From Arthrobacter sp. B1I2 (lineage in GTDB: Bacteria; Actinomycetota; Actinomycetes; Actinomycetales; Micrococcaceae): 64,000 bases of DNA. Where the stretch lies: NCBI RefSeq assembly GCF_030816485.1, contig NZ_JAUSYC010000001.1, positions 2,852,001 through 2,916,000 of the forward strand. Direction: 5' to 3'. Shown here in pieces: positions 44,276 to 53,887 of this stretch. A program made the translations under genes and the position numbers. Numbering within the stretch: the stretch's first letter is position 1; each line of letters starts with the position of its first letter. Below the pieces are notes generated by a model. The model had not been told where the DNA came from, made no database searches, and saw nothing but the letters and a program-made list of their open reading frames with translations.

Positions 44276-45694
44276 CTAGGCGTACAGCGAGGCGAACCGG
44301 CGGTACCGGGCCAGCACACCGCCGTCGTCCTTTCCCAAAGGAAGGTCGACGGCGTCTGCCGTCCAGGCCGGGAAGCCTCCGGTGAGTGCCGCCGCTGCCT
44401 GGCGTGCCGCACCGTCCGCAACGTATTCACCCGGCTGTGGCACCGTAATGCCTGCCCCCAGCAGGCCCGCTGCGACTTCCTGGACGGCGCCCGACTGCGC
44501 GCCCCCGCCCACCAGCAGGATCCGGTTGACGGACACGCCCTGGGCCTGCAGTGCGGCCAGGCCATCAGCCAGGGAACAGACCACGCCTTCGACGGCGGCG
44601 CGCGCCAGGTTGGCCGGGGTGTAGTTGGCCCGGGTGATGCCGTGCAGCGAACCCGTGGCGTCCGGCAGGTTGGGCGTCCTCTCCCCGTCAAAGTAGGGGA
44701 CCAGGGTGAGCCCTCCGGCGCCGGGACCAGCTGACAGGGCCAGCCGGTTGAATTCCGAAAGGTCCACGCCCAGCAGCGCGGCTGTGGCATCGAAAACGCG
44801 CGTAGCGTTCAACGTGCAGACCAGTGGCAGGTAGTGCCCGGCAGCATCGGCAAACCCCGCCACCAGTCCCGACGCATCTGCCGCCGGCGTTTCCGAGACC
44901 GCAAAAACGGTACCGGACGTGCCCAGCGATATGACGACGTCGCCCAAACCCGCCCCCGCACCGAGGGCTGCGGCCGCGTTGTCTCCGGCGCCTGCGGCCA
45001 GAAGGCTGCCCGCCGGCGTCCTGCCCGCAGCCTCCAGCGGACCAAGGACACGCGGAAGGACCGGCACATGGCCGAGCGCGGCGGACAGGACCTCCGGGAG
45101 GTACTTGCCCTCCGCCGTCGAGTAGTACCCCGTGCCTGACGCGTCGGATCGGTCCGTGGCCAGGGCGGCCAACCCTTCGGCTCCACTGCCCGGGCCGAAG
45201 CCGGCGAGCCGCCAGGTCAGCCAGTCGTGCGGGAGGCACACAGCGGCTACCTTTGCTGCGTTCTCCGGTTCATTCTCCGCCAGCCAGCGAAGCTTGGTCA
45301 CCGTCAGCGAGGCAACGGGGACAGTGCCGGTGGCGCGGGCCCAGTACTGCGCGCCGGCGGCGGGATCGCCGCCGCCGGCACTCTTGATGAGCTCCACGGC
45401 TGCCCCGGCGCTGCGGGTGTCATTCCACAGCAGTGCCGGCCGGATCACCGCACCGTCGCCGTCCAGGCAGACCATGCCGTGCTGCTGGCCCCCGACGGCG
45501 ACGGCGCTGACGTCATCCAGCCCGCCGGCGTCGGCCACCGCCTTTTGGAGGGCGGTCCACCAGTGGTCCGGGTGGACCTCGCTGCCCTCTGGGTGGAGTG
45601 CCCGGCCCTGGCGGACCAGTGCCCCGGTGTCCGCGTCGCGGATCACCACCTTGCAGGACTGGGTGGAGCTGTCGATCCCTGCGACGAGAACCAT
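44276..45694 (-). CDS. xylB: Xylulokinase
   Basis: XylB phosphorylates D-xylulose to xylulose 5-phosphate, feeding the pentose phosphate pathway. The 472-residue protein belongs to the FGGY carbohydrate kinases: the N-terminal [20 protein letters not shown]-binding segment, QQHGMV for substrate and LLWNDTR, then [15 protein letters not shown] and [11 protein letters not shown] in the C-terminal half. It lies three bases after xylA on the same strand, so the two are one operon. Start is ATG 45694. Confidence 0.94.
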   Translation of the reverse strand: MVLVAGIDSSTQSCKVVIRDADTGALVRQGRALHPEGSEVHPDHWWTALQKAVADAGGLDDVSAVAVGGQQHGMVCLDGDGAVIRPALLWNDTRSAGAAVELIKSAGGGDPAAGAQYWARATGTVPVASLTVTKLRWLAENEPENAAKVAAVCLPHDWLTWRLAGFGPGSGAEGLAALATDRSDASGTGYYSTAEGKYLPEVLSAALGHVPVLPRVLGPLEAAGRTPAGSLLAAGAGDNAAAALGAGAGLGDVVISLGTSGTVFAVSETPAADASGLVAGFADAAGHYLPLVCTLNATRVFDATAALLGVDLSEFNRLALSAGPGAGGLTLVPYFDGERTPNLPDATGSLHGITRANYTPANLARAAVEGVVCSLADGLAALQAQGVSVNRILLVGGGAQSGAVQEVAAGLLGAGITVPQPGEYVADGAARQAAAALTGGFPAWTADAVDLPLGKDDGGVLARYRRFASLYA

Positions 45695-45697
45695 GGC

Positions 45698-46885
45698 CTA
45701 GCGGGCGCCCAGGAGGTGTTCGAGAGCGAGCTGGTTGAGGCGGACGAAGGCAAAGGAGCGCTCGCCGGCCTTGTCGGCGTCGAAATCCTCGAATGCGGCG
45801 GCGTCTGCCAGCAGGTCGGCGGTGGTTTCGCCCGCGTTGAGGGTGGGTTCGCCGAGTTCGAAGACGCCGGAGGTCTTGAGGGCTTCCTGCACCTGCGGGT
45901 CGGCGCGGAAGGCAAGGGCACGTTCCTTCAGCAGCAAGTACATGGCCATGTTGGCCTTGGCAGACTCCCAGACGCCGTCGTAGCCATCGGTGCGCGACGG
46001 CTTGTAGTCGAAGTGCCGGGGGCCGTCATACTTCGGGCCACCGCCCGGGAAGCCGTTTTCGAGGAGATCCACGGTGAAGAAGGCGCTGGTCAGGTCGCCG
46101 TGGCCGAAGACGAGGTCCTGGTCGTACTTGATGCCGCGCTGGCCGTTGAGGTCGATGTGGAAGAGCTTGCCGGCCCACAGGGCCTGGGCGATGCCATGGG
46201 TGAAGTTCAGCCCGGCCATCTGCTCGTGTCCGGTCTCGGGGTTGAGGCCCACGATGTCGCCGTGCTCCAGCTGGGCGATGAAGGCCAGGCCGTGGCCCAC
46301 CGTGGGCAGGAAGATGTCGCCGCGGGGCTCGTTGGGCTTGGGCTCGAGCGCAATCCGCAGGTTGTAGCCCTTGTCCTTGATGTAGCCGGCGGCGGTGTCA
46401 ACGCCTTCCTTCATGCGGTCCAGGGCGGCGGCCAAATCCTTTGAGCCGTCGTATTCGCTGCCTTCACGGCCGCCCCACATGACGAAGGTTTCGGCGCCCA
46501 GCTCCGCGGCCAGGTCGATGTTGCGAAGGACCTTGGACAGGGCGAAGCGGCGGATCGAGCGGTCGTTGGAGGTGAAGCCGCCGTCCTTGAAGACCGGGTG
46601 GCTGAAGAGGTTGGTGGTCACCATGGGGACTTTCAGCCCGGTCTCCGCCAGGGCTGCCCGGAAGTTCTTCAGGATCAGGTCCCGTTCGGATGCGGAGGCG
46701 TCAAACGGGACCAGGTCGTTGTCGTGGAAGGTAAGGCCGTAGGCGCCGAGCTCTGCCAGGCGGTGCACGGCCTCCACGGGGTCAAGCGCGGATCGGGTGG
46801 CGACGCCGAACGGGTCGGCGCCGGTCCAGCCAACGGTCCAGAGGCCAAAAGTGAATTTGTCGGCGGGGGTGGGCGAGAGAGTCAT
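45698..46885 (-). CDS. xylA: Xylose isomerase
   Basis: XylA converts D-xylose to D-xylulose. The 395-residue length fits the shorter actinobacterial class (class I). Visible motifs: [16 protein letters not shown] near the N-terminus, the catalytic histidine in [11 protein letters not shown], a metal-ligand block [10 protein letters not shown] and [11 protein letters not shown] near the C-terminal third. It diverges from the ROK regulator gene. A perfect inverted repeat (46929-46947) lies 43 bases upstream and probably binds XylR. It is the first gene of the xylA-xylB operon. Confidence 0.96.
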   Translation of the reverse strand: MTLSPTPADKFTFGLWTVGWTGADPFGVATRSALDPVEAVHRLAELGAYGLTFHDNDLVPFDASASERDLILKNFRAALAETGLKVPMVTTNLFSHPVFKDGGFTSNDRSIRRFALSKVLRNIDLAAELGAETFVMWGGREGSEYDGSKDLAAALDRMKEGVDTAAGYIKDKGYNLRIALEPKPNEPRGDIFLPTVGHGLAFIAQLEHGDIVGLNPETGHEQMAGLNFTHGIAQALWAGKLFHIDLNGQRGIKYDQDLVFGHGDLTSAFFTVDLLENGFPGGGPKYDGPRHFDYKPSRTDGYDGVWESAKANMAMYLLLKERALAFRADPQVQEALKTSGVFELGEPTLNAGETTADLLADAAAFEDFDADKAGERSFAFVRLNQLALEHLLGAR

Positions 46886-46928
46886 GATGCGTCCTTGCGA
46901 TCGTGCGCCCCGCGGGATTGCGAAGCTT

Positions 46929-46947
46929 TAGTTCATTGCCTGAACTA
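46929..46947. promoter_or_regulatory. Candidate XylR operator TAGTTCA-N5-TGAACTA
   Basis: TAGTTCA (46929-46935) and TGAACTA (46941-46947) are perfect inverted repeats with a five-base spacer in the 146-base gap between xylA and the ROK regulator. Placement fits control of both genes by the adjacent regulator. Confidence 0.65.
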
Positions 46948-47031
46948 TATGAGCCGACGTAGGGTGGGGTCAAGGGTCCAGGCTGGGAACAGCCGGAAAA
47001 TCAGACAGAACATTGAACCGGGAGGCTAGTG

Positions 47032-48258
47032 ATGGTGATGCCGGCGCCTGCAGTGGCGGGGCCCGGAGGGGCTGCCCCCGGAACCGTGGGGGACGTCCGC
47101 CGCAGCAACCTGGCGCTGGTCCTGGGCGCAATCGCCGATTTCCCGCCCGGCACCCACCCCAGCCGCGCACAGGTCGCGGGCGCCACCGGCCTGACCAAAG
47201 CATCGGTGTCCAGCCTGGTGCTGGACCTCCTGGACGCAGGAATCATCCGCGAGATAGGGCTCAACCCGCAGGGGCGCGGCCGGCCGGGCGTGGGGCTGGA
47301 ACTCAGCCCCAGCCGGGCGGTCATGGGAATGGAAATCAACGTCGACTACATTTCTGCAGCAGTCGTCGACCTTGCCGGGACTGTACTCATCCGGGAGATA
47401 CAGGATCGCGACAACCGCGACAGCCTGGACGGGCCGGTGGTGGCCGCGCTCGCAGTCCTTGTTGCCCGGGTGCGCAGTGCGGCGGGGGAGCAGGGCGTCG
47501 AGGTCCTGGGCGGCGGCCTGGCGGTGCCCGGACTCGTTGACCCTGCCGCGTCGCGGGTGCTCACCGCTCCCAACCTGGGTTGGGTCAATGTGGACCTTGA
47601 CCTTGACGCCCTGCTGCCCGAGGCTCCACTGGGAGTGGAATTGTTCAACGAGGCCAATGCCGCAGCCCTGGCGGAACTGCGGCACCGGCCGGACGGGGCG
47701 GCAAACTTCCTCTTCGTCTCCGGTGAGGTGGGTGTCGGCGGCGGCATTGTCATCGGATCCGAACTGTTTACCGGCCCAGGAGGCCACGCCGGCGAAGTGG
47801 GACACATCGTGGTGGACCCCGACGGCGGGCACTGTTCGTGCGGCGGGACCGGCTGCCTGGAAACGGTGGCCGGCCAGGATGCCATCTTCTTCGCTGCCGG
47901 TCTGGCCCCGGACGGGAATTCGCGTTCGGCGCTGATGTCCCTGCTCCTGAAGGCACTGGAGGCAGGGGAGCCCCGGGCGGTTTCCGCCGTCGGGCGCGCG
48001 GGCCGCTGCCTTGGCATAGCGCTCGCCTCAACGGCGCGGGTTGTCAATATCGACTCGGTGGTCCTTGGCGGCCACTTCGCACTCCTGGAACCATGGCTTC
48101 GTGCCCCGTTACTGGAAAGCCTGGCGAAGTATGCGCCGGGCAAGTATGCGTCCAGCCAGGTGACGGTGTCCGCGGTGGGCGAGTCGGGCGCCCTGTTGGG
48201 AGCAGCAGGCAGTGTGATCCGGTCCCTCGTGGAGGCGCCGCACCTGCTGCACGCGTAG
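47032..48258 (+). CDS. xylR: ROK-family transcriptional regulator of xylose genes
   Basis: The 408-residue protein has an N-terminal helix-turn-helix (HPSRAQVAGATGLTKASVSS) and a C-terminal ROK kinase-like domain with the zinc cysteine motif CSCGGTGCLET and an upstream GHAGEVGHIVVDP. ROK repressors of this class bind xylose or related sugars. GGAGG lies six bases before ATG 47032 and GTG 47029 is an alternative. It is divergent from xylA-xylB and very likely controls them. The Walker-like ATP motif of true ROK kinases is not present. Confidence 0.87.
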   Translation: MVMPAPAVAGPGGAAPGTVGDVRRSNLALVLGAIADFPPGTHPSRAQVAGATGLTKASVSSLVLDLLDAGIIREIGLNPQGRGRPGVGLELSPSRAVMGMEINVDYISAAVVDLAGTVLIREIQDRDNRDSLDGPVVAALAVLVARVRSAAGEQGVEVLGGGLAVPGLVDPAASRVLTAPNLGWVNVDLDLDALLPEAPLGVELFNEANAAALAELRHRPDGAANFLFVSGEVGVGGGIVIGSELFTGPGGHAGEVGHIVVDPDGGHCSCGGTGCLETVAGQDAIFFAAGLAPDGNSRSALMSLLLKALEAGEPRAVSAVGRAGRCLGIALASTARVVNIDSVVLGGHFALLEPWLRAPLLESLAKYAPGKYASSQVTVSAVGESGALLGAAGSVIRSLVEAPHLLHA

Positions 48259-48267
48259 CGGCCAACG

Positions 48268-48299
48268 CAAACGCCCCGGTCCGAAGACCGGGTCGTTTG
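48268..48299. terminator. Terminator after xylR
   Basis: CAAACG (48268-48273) and CCCGGTC (48275-48281) pair with GACCGGG and CGTTTG (48286-48299) around a CGAA loop, with one mismatch. It lies between xylR and tRNA-Arg, which converge on it. Confidence 0.75.
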
Positions 48300-48307
48300 C
48301 CACCAAG

Positions 48308-48382
48308 GTGCCCCAGGAGGGAATCGAACCCCCGACCGGCGGATTAGAAGGCCGCTGCTCTATCCCCTGAGCTACTGAGGCA
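48308..48382 (-). tRNA. tRNA-Arg (anticodon TCT)
   Basis: The minus strand gives acceptor TGCCTCA/TGGGGCA, anticodon loop CTTCTAA with TCT, and T-loop TTCGATT. Discriminator base is C. It reads AGA codons, which are rare in this GC-rich genome. CCA is not encoded. Confidence 0.93.
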
Positions 48383-48587
48383 TTGGCTCCCGGCCTACAG
48401 GTCGGCGCCTCAAAAAGTTTACATTGCCCGGATGCCGGCGGTGTCATCCGGCCGCCACTGCTCCTCCACATGCGCTTTCCGCGCGGACGTTGTCCACATA
48501 GGAAGACTCAGGCCTCCTGCCGACTGTCATCCGGCGCGATGCTGGTCATGCCTGCTAAAGGCGCCACCATCCAGACAGGACGTAGAC

Positions 48588-49139
48588 ATGAGTGAATCGA
48601 TCACCATCCGGGGCTTCGTGGCCACCGAGATAACGAGTTCCACCACGCCCGGCGGAGTGGCCACGGCCTCCTTCCGCCTCGGTGCCACCACCCGCCGTTT
48701 TGACCGGGAATCCAAAACCTGGGGTGACGGCCACACCAACTGGTTCACCGTCCAGGGCTACCGCCAGCTCGCGGGAACCCTGGGCTGCAGCATCAGGAAG
48801 GGCCAGCCGGTCATCGTGGTGGGCAAGCTGAAGATCCGCACCTGGGAAAAGGACGGACGCGTGTACCACTCCACCATCATCGACGCCGACGCCGTGGGGC
48901 ACGACCTCACCTTTGGATCGGCCAACTTCATCCGCACGGCCTCCAGGCCTGCGCTCTCCCTCGTGGAGCAGCCTCCGGGCCCGGATGATGCCCCCGGGAT
49001 GGACCAGGACCCGGACGAACCGGAGGACCGCGGGGACGAACACCCCGAAGACCACGGCCACGCTGCCGTCGTCATCGAGGACAGTGACGGGGGCCTCGCC
49101 TCCCTTGACCTGGAAACGGGGGAACTCGCCGAAGTCTAG
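48588..49139 (+). CDS. Single-stranded DNA-binding protein paralogue
   Basis: The 183-residue protein has an N-terminal OB fold of about 110 residues typical of bacterial SSB (ITIRGFVATEITSST, NWFTVQGYRQLAGTL, VIVVGKLKIRTWEKDG). The tail is long and acidic (DQDPDEPEDRGDEHPEDHGH) but ends ETGELAEV, not in the DDDIPF-like tip that recruits partner proteins. It is therefore more like a secondary SSB than the essential one. AGGA precedes ATG 48588. No operon partner; the essential ssb is usually beside rpsF and rpsR, which are not in this window. Confidence 0.88.
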   Translation: MSESITIRGFVATEITSSTTPGGVATASFRLGATTRRFDRESKTWGDGHTNWFTVQGYRQLAGTLGCSIRKGQPVIVVGKLKIRTWEKDGRVYHSTIIDADAVGHDLTFGSANFIRTASRPALSLVEQPPGPDDAPGMDQDPDEPEDRGDEHPEDHGHAAVVIEDSDGGLASLDLETGELAEV

Positions 49140-49322
49140 GAACACATATCAGTATCAGCGTTCCCCGTCAGTCCCGGGTGGACGGAGCGGCGGCACCCCC
49201 GGCCACCCTCCGTCCGCCCGCCAACGCCTACCGATCACAGTGCTGGCCGCTGGTGTCCCTGCGGGTCGAATGCATGTCACCGGCGGGTGAGGCCGTCCCG
49301 GTGCCCATGGCAGAATGACACC

Positions 49323-49892
49323 ATGCGTCCCACCCCTAACAGCCGCCGGAACAACCGTGCCCGTGCCGCATTGGCATGCGCCGTCCTGGCCTGCTTTTTG
49401 TCGGGGTGTGCCGCCGGTCCGTCCGGGAGCCGGCCGGCAATTGAGGGCAGCGGCAGCCAGGCATCATCGCCAGGCGCGGCTGCCGGCCCCGACACCCAAG
49501 GGCAGCCGGTCGAAGCCGCGGACCCAGCCACGCTAGGCACCCACGCCAGCGGTAAAGCGCTCGCCGCCACGGCCGGGGGTGCATCGCCGGCGGCAGATGC
49601 CGCCGCCACCGAAGCGGTGAAACGGGCTGTTACGGACACCCTGACCAAATTGGCGGCAGGAACGCCAAAACCGGCCACTGCCCAGGTCAGCGACGCCCTG
49701 ACCGGGGCGGGCATCGCAACGGCAGTGCTCCAGGTCTCGCAAAGCCGTACACCCACCGGACTGGAGGCCGACGCCATCGAAGCGGCGGTGCTGCAGGGCA
49801 AGGACTGCGTCATCGGGCAGGTGCGCGAAGGTGCCGTGACCGTCACGGTCCTGCCGGTGCTGGCCAGCGGCAAATGCTTCGTGGGCTCCTGA
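49323..49892 (+). CDS. Predicted lipoprotein, DUF6993-like
   Basis: The 189-residue product has a lipoprotein signal: positive start, hydrophobic core and a lipobox LSGC with C29 as the lipidated residue. Residues 30-90 are a low-complexity Ala/Gly/Ser/Pro linker. The C-terminal 100 residues are a small domain with two cysteines (GKDCVIGQV and GKCFVGS), probably a disulfide, and the motif SRTPTGLEADAIEAAV, which resembles DUF6993 proteins. Function unknown. An upstream ATG at 49287 would add 12 residues and spoil the signal. It sits 62 bases before ettA. Confidence 0.72.
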   Translation: MRPTPNSRRNNRARAALACAVLACFLSGCAAGPSGSRPAIEGSGSQASSPGAAAGPDTQGQPVEAADPATLGTHASGKALAATAGGASPAADAAATEAVKRAVTDTLTKLAAGTPKPATAQVSDALTGAGIATAVLQVSQSRTPTGLEADAIEAAVLQGKDCVIGQVREGAVTVTVLPVLASGKCFVGS

Positions 49893-49953
49893 TCCGGCTG
49901 ACCGGCTTGCCGCAAATGTGAGATCTGCCCGTCAACCCACTAGATTTGAGACC

Positions 49954-51636
49954 ATGGCGGAATTTATCTACACGATGACCAAGGCCCGCAAGGCCGTTGG
50001 CGAAAAACTCATTCTTGATGACGTAAGCATGTCCTTCTTCCCGGGCGCCAAGATTGGTGTTGTGGGCCCAAACGGTGCCGGTAAGTCCACCATCCTCAAG
50101 ATCATGGCAGGGCTGGACACGCCCTCCAACGGTGAGGCCCGGCTCAGCCCCGGCTACAGCGTGGGCATCCTGCTCCAGGAGCCGCCCCTCAACGAGGAAA
50201 AGACCGTCCTGGGCAACGTCCAGGAAGGCGTTGGCGAGATCTACGGCAAGATCCAGCGCTTCAACGAGATCTCCGAGGAAATGGCCAGCCCCGATGCTGA
50301 CTACGACACCCTCCTCGAGGAGATGGGCAAGCTGCAGGAGGCCATCGACGCCGCCGACGCCTGGGATCTCGACTCCCAGCTGGAACAGGCCATGGACGCC
50401 CTACGGTGCCCGCCGGCCGATGCCGACGTCACCAACCTTTCCGGCGGTGAGCGCCGCCGCGTAGCGCTCTGCAAGCTCCTCCTGCAGAAGCCCGACCTCC
50501 TGCTCCTTGACGAGCCCACCAACCACCTGGACGCCGAAAGCGTGCTGTGGCTCGAACAGCACCTTTCCAGCTACCCGGGCGCCGTCCTGGCCGTCACCCA
50601 CGACCGGTACTTCCTGGACCACGTGGCGGAATGGATAGCCGAGGTTGACCGCGGCCACCTGTACCCGTACGAGGGCAACTACTCCACCTACCTGGAGAAG
50701 AAGCGCGCCCGCCTGGAGATCCAGGGCAAGAAAGACGCCAAGCAGGCCAAGCGCCTCACCGAGGAACTCGAGTGGGTCCGTTCCAACGCCAAGGGCCGCC
50801 AGACCAAGTCGAAGGCCCGCCTGGCCCGCTACGAGGAAATGGCCGCCGAAGCGGACCGCACCCGCAAGCTTGATTTCGAGGAAATCCAGATCCCGCCGGG
50901 ACCCCGGCTGGGCGGCCTGGTCCTGGAGGCCAAGAACCTGCAGAAGGGCTTCGAGGACAGGACCCTGATCGACGGACTGTCTTTCACCCTGCCCCGCAAC
51001 GGCATCGTCGGCGTTATCGGTCCCAACGGCGTCGGCAAGACCACTCTCTTCAAGACCATTGTGGGCCTCGAACCACTCGACGGCGGCGACCTGAAGATCG
51101 GCGACTCGGTCAAGATCTCCTACGCTGACCAGAGCCGCGGCGGCATTGACCCCAACAAGACCCTCTGGGAGGTCGTCTCCGACGGACTCGACTTCATCCA
51201 GGTGGGCAACGTCGAGATGCCGTCCCGCGCCTATGTGGCAGCGTTCGGCTTCAAAGGCCCGGACCAGCAGAAGAAGGCAGGCGTCCTCTCCGGTGGTGAG
51301 CGGAACCGGCTGAACCTGGCCCTGACCCTGAAGCAGGGCGGAAACCTGCTCCTCCTTGACGAGCCCACCAACGACCTCGACGTCGAAACCCTCAGCAGCC
51401 TGGAAAACGCCCTGCTCGAATTCCCCGGCTGCGCCGTGGTGGTTTCGCACGACCGCTGGTTCCTGGACCGGGTGGCCACGCACATCCTGGCCTACGAAGG
51501 TGACGAGGAAAACCCCTCCAAGTGGTACTGGTTCGAGGGCAACTTCGAATCCTACGAGGAGAACAAGGTGGAGCGCCTCGGCCCCGATGCCGCGAAGCCG
51601 CACCGCGTTACCCACCGGCGCCTGACCCGCGACTAA
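49954..51636 (+). CDS. ettA: Energy-dependent translational throttle protein EttA (ABC-F)
   Basis: EttA binds the ribosomal E site and slows the first steps of elongation when ATP is low. The 560-residue protein is a soluble ABC-F ATPase with two nucleotide-binding domains: first Walker A GPNGAGKS, LSGGERRR and LLLDEPTNHLD; then an ABC-F linker (KKRARLEIQGKKDAKQAKRL); then second Walker A GPNGVGKT, LSGGERNR and LLLDEPTNDLD. Start is ATG 49954, matching the MAEFIYTM family N-terminus. A strong bidirectional terminator follows, facing tesB. Confidence 0.95.
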   Translation: MAEFIYTMTKARKAVGEKLILDDVSMSFFPGAKIGVVGPNGAGKSTILKIMAGLDTPSNGEARLSPGYSVGILLQEPPLNEEKTVLGNVQEGVGEIYGKIQRFNEISEEMASPDADYDTLLEEMGKLQEAIDAADAWDLDSQLEQAMDALRCPPADADVTNLSGGERRRVALCKLLLQKPDLLLLDEPTNHLDAESVLWLEQHLSSYPGAVLAVTHDRYFLDHVAEWIAEVDRGHLYPYEGNYSTYLEKKRARLEIQGKKDAKQAKRLTEELEWVRSNAKGRQTKSKARLARYEEMAAEADRTRKLDFEEIQIPPGPRLGGLVLEAKNLQKGFEDRTLIDGLSFTLPRNGIVGVIGPNGVGKTTLFKTIVGLEPLDGGDLKIGDSVKISYADQSRGGIDPNKTLWEVVSDGLDFIQVGNVEMPSRAYVAAFGFKGPDQQKKAGVLSGGERNRLNLALTLKQGGNLLLLDEPTNDLDVETLSSLENALLEFPGCAVVVSHDRWFLDRVATHILAYEGDEENPSKWYWFEGNFESYEENKVERLGPDAAKPHRVTHRRLTRD

Positions 51637-51670
51637 GCTGCGGGAGGCCCGGCAGCGGGTGGAGTTGCTC

Positions 51671-51708
51671 ATAGAGAAGGCCGGCACCACGGTGCCGGCC
51701 TTCTCTAT
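51671..51708. terminator. Bidirectional terminator between ettA and tesB
   Basis: A perfect 18-bp stem (51671-51688 with 51691-51708) leaves only two bases in the loop. It lies between convergent genes. Confidence 0.88.
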
Positions 51709-51735
51709 GTCCGGGAACTTGCGCGCCCGCCGGGG

Positions 51736-52656
51736 TCAGCCGCCTGCCGCATCGGCGGGGACGCGCACCATGCCCTCCTGGGCCACCGAGGCCACGTGCT
51801 GGCCCTCGCGGTTGAAGATCTTGCCCGTGGCCAGGCCGCGTGCGCCCTGGGCGCTGGGGGACTCCTGGACGTAGAGCATCCATTCATCCACCCGCGCCGG
51901 ACGGTGCCACCACATCGCGTGATCAAGGCTGGCAACGTTCATGCCGGGGGTGATCCAGCTGAGGCCGTGCCGCCGGAGGATCGGTTCGAGCAGGGTGTAG
52001 TCGCTGGCGTAGGCCAGGGCGGCGCGGTGCAGGTTGGAGTTGTCCGGCATCGGCCCGAAGGTCTTCATCCAGACGGCGTTGCGTGCCTCCCGCGGCCCCG
52101 TAGCCGAAACGTACAACGGGGGGTCGACGTGCCGGATGTCGAAGGGACGTTCATACGCCCAGTGCCGCGCCACCGGATGGTCAAACTTCCCCAGAAGGTC
52201 TGCCGTGCTGGGCAAGGATTCAGGGTCCGGGATCCCCGCCGGCATCACCGACGAGTGCTCGATTCCCCCGTCCTCACCCTGGAAAGAGGCAATCATGGAC
52301 AGGATGGGCACACCGTCCTGGTAGGCGTGGACGCGCCGGGCGGAAAAGGACCGGCCGTCGCGCAGCCGCTGCACCCCGAAGGTAATGGGCTTGTTGGCGT
52401 CGCCGGGCCGCAGGAAGTAGCCGTGCATGGAGTGGACGTACCGTTCCGGGTCCACCGTCCTGATCGACGCCACGAGTGACTGCGCCAGCACCTGCCCGCC
52501 GAACACCCTTTGGTGCGGCTGCTGCTGGGAGGGGCCCAGGAAGATATCCTCGTCCGTCCGGGCGCCCTCAAGCTCGCCCAGGTCCAGCAGTTCGATCAGC
52601 GATGAGGTGGGGTCTCCGCTTGGCGGGGCCAGCAGTCCGGCTTCGGCTTCAGTCAT
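51736..52656 (-). CDS. tesB: Acyl-CoA thioesterase II
   Basis: TesB hydrolyses acyl-CoA to free fatty acid and CoA. The 306-residue protein is a double hotdog: the first half shows FGGQVLAQSLVAS and VHSMHGYFLRPGD, and the second half GLSWITPGMNVASLDHAMWW with the catalytic aspartate. It lies convergent with ettA and divergent from the next gene. Function in fatty-acid balance is known for the family; the exact role is unclear. Confidence 0.93.
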   Translation of the reverse strand: MTEAEAGLLAPPSGDPTSSLIELLDLGELEGARTDEDIFLGPSQQQPHQRVFGGQVLAQSLVASIRTVDPERYVHSMHGYFLRPGDANKPITFGVQRLRDGRSFSARRVHAYQDGVPILSMIASFQGEDGGIEHSSVMPAGIPDPESLPSTADLLGKFDHPVARHWAYERPFDIRHVDPPLYVSATGPREARNAVWMKTFGPMPDNSNLHRAALAYASDYTLLEPILRRHGLSWITPGMNVASLDHAMWWHRPARVDEWMLYVQESPSAQGARGLATGKIFNREGQHVASVAQEGMVRVPADAAGG

Positions 52657-52720
52657 GGTCCGACTCTAGACGGCGCCCGGGGAGCCGCTCAACCGGAGTG
52701 GAGCCGGTAGTGTTCTAGGT

Positions 52721-53380
52721 GTGTCTGAACTTCTCACCTCGTCCTTCCGTTTCGCCGATCCCCGGGATCTCGCCGACCTGAAGACGTTCGCCACCCGGGC
52801 GAAGGCCATTGATGACGGCGCCATCCGCCTGCAGGCCGCCGGTTCCGTCCTGGCCGCCTACGTATGTGTCCTGCGGCCCAGGCTCCTGGGTGAATCGACC
52901 CCCACCATCCTGGGCCTGCGCACCATGGCGCTTGCGGAACCGTCGGGAACGGACGTCACCGTTGCCCTGTCCGCCGTCCTGGACCGGCTGGCACGGGCGG
53001 GGGAGGACGACGTCGAATTGCCGGTTCCGCCCACCACCGTCACCGAATCCTGGACGGGAGTAGGCGCCCCTCGGGGCGGATGGGAGTTGCTGGGGGCCGT
53101 CAGCGACGCGCGCCTGCGGGCGGCGGCTGAAACGGGTATCGCGGACGTGGCGGGCATAGTGCCCGACAAGCCGGGCGCCCTGATTGTCAACAACGCCCGG
53201 GCGTCCGTATGGGGACGGGCACTGGACGACGCCGGCCTGCCCGCCGGTGCGGCCTTCGCCGCCTACGCGCTGGGCTTCCTGGCGGACGGGGACCAGAAGC
53301 TGTACCGCGCCGGCCGGTGGTTCCGGCTGAGCGGCCCGCGCGGCCACGTCCTGGCTCGGACCGGCAGCGGCCTGCTGTAA
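52721..53380 (+). CDS. Conserved actinobacterial protein of unknown function
   Basis: The 219-residue product shows no recognised catalytic motif. It has an LQAAGSVLAAYVCVL hydrophobic segment, a central VELPVPPTTVTESWTGVGAP stretch, and a C-terminal half (VSDARLRAAAETGIADVAG, then AGAAFAAYALGFL) that looks like a small alpha/beta domain. Similar proteins are found only in actinobacteria as far as I recall. GTG 52721 starts it. It diverges from tesB and converges with the truncated globin. Confidence 0.7.
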   Translation: MSELLTSSFRFADPRDLADLKTFATRAKAIDDGAIRLQAAGSVLAAYVCVLRPRLLGESTPTILGLRTMALAEPSGTDVTVALSAVLDRLARAGEDDVELPVPPTTVTESWTGVGAPRGGWELLGAVSDARLRAAAETGIADVAGIVPDKPGALIVNNARASVWGRALDDAGLPAGAAFAAYALGFLADGDQKLYRAGRWFRLSGPRGHVLARTGSGLL

Positions 53381-53421
53381 CTGCAGCCTGGAAAGGCGGC
53401 GTCCGGGTTTCCGGGGCGGAG

Positions 53422-53886
53422 TCAGGCCCCGGACGCGCTGTTCACCATGGACAGCGCCGCCCGTTCCATGTATTCCCACAGCGTTGCCTCGTACAGCGGG
53501 GGCAGTTCCAGGGCGTCCACGGCCTCACGCATGTGGAACAGCCAGCGGTCCTTGGCCTCCGGTGTGACCTTGAAGGGCATGTGCCGCATGCGCAGGCGGG
53601 GGTGGCCGCGCTCCTCGCCATAGGTGGTGGGCCCGCCCCAGTACTGCTCGAGGAACATCAGGAACCGGCGCTTGGCCGGGCCCAGGTCCTCCTCCGGATA
53701 CATTGGCCGCAGCAGCGGATCGGTGGCCACGCCGTCGTAAAAAACATCGATGAGCTTCACGAAGGTGTCGTGTCCGCCCACCGCATCGTAGAAGCTGTCT
53801 GTGTAGCCCGGTTTGCTGAAGGGATCGTTCTGCATCAGCTGCGGGCGCTGGGGTTGGACGGGCCTCGGTTCGATGGGAAGCGACAT
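53422..53886 (-). CDS. Truncated haemoglobin, group II (HbO type)
   Basis: The 154-residue globin matches mycobacterial HbO, which binds oxygen tightly and detoxifies NO. The conserved block SFYDAVGGHDTF opens the globin fold; key residues appear in order: Y50 (B10) in DVFYDG, Y63 (CD1) in MYPEEDL, the proximal H102 (F8) in LRMRHMPF, and W115 (G8) in DRWLFHM. The first 28 residues are a Pro-rich extension. It lies one base after mscS on the same strand. Start is ATG 53886. Confidence 0.94.
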   Translation of the reverse strand: MSLPIEPRPVQPQRPQLMQNDPFSKPGYTDSFYDAVGGHDTFVKLIDVFYDGVATDPLLRPMYPEEDLGPAKRRFLMFLEQYWGGPTTYGEERGHPRLRMRHMPFKVTPEAKDRWLFHMREAVDALELPPLYEATLWEYMERAALSMVNSASGA

Positions 53887-53887
53887 G

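Noticed and set aside
49180..49215. Hairpin GGACGGAG/CTCCGTCC after the SSB gene
   Set aside because: The stem is only eight bases with a 20-base loop and no T-run, so it is not reported as a terminator.
53399..53436. Nine-base inverted repeat at the end of the truncated globin gene
   Set aside because: One arm lies inside the globin coding sequence and there is no T-run; the GC-rich repeat can arise by chance.
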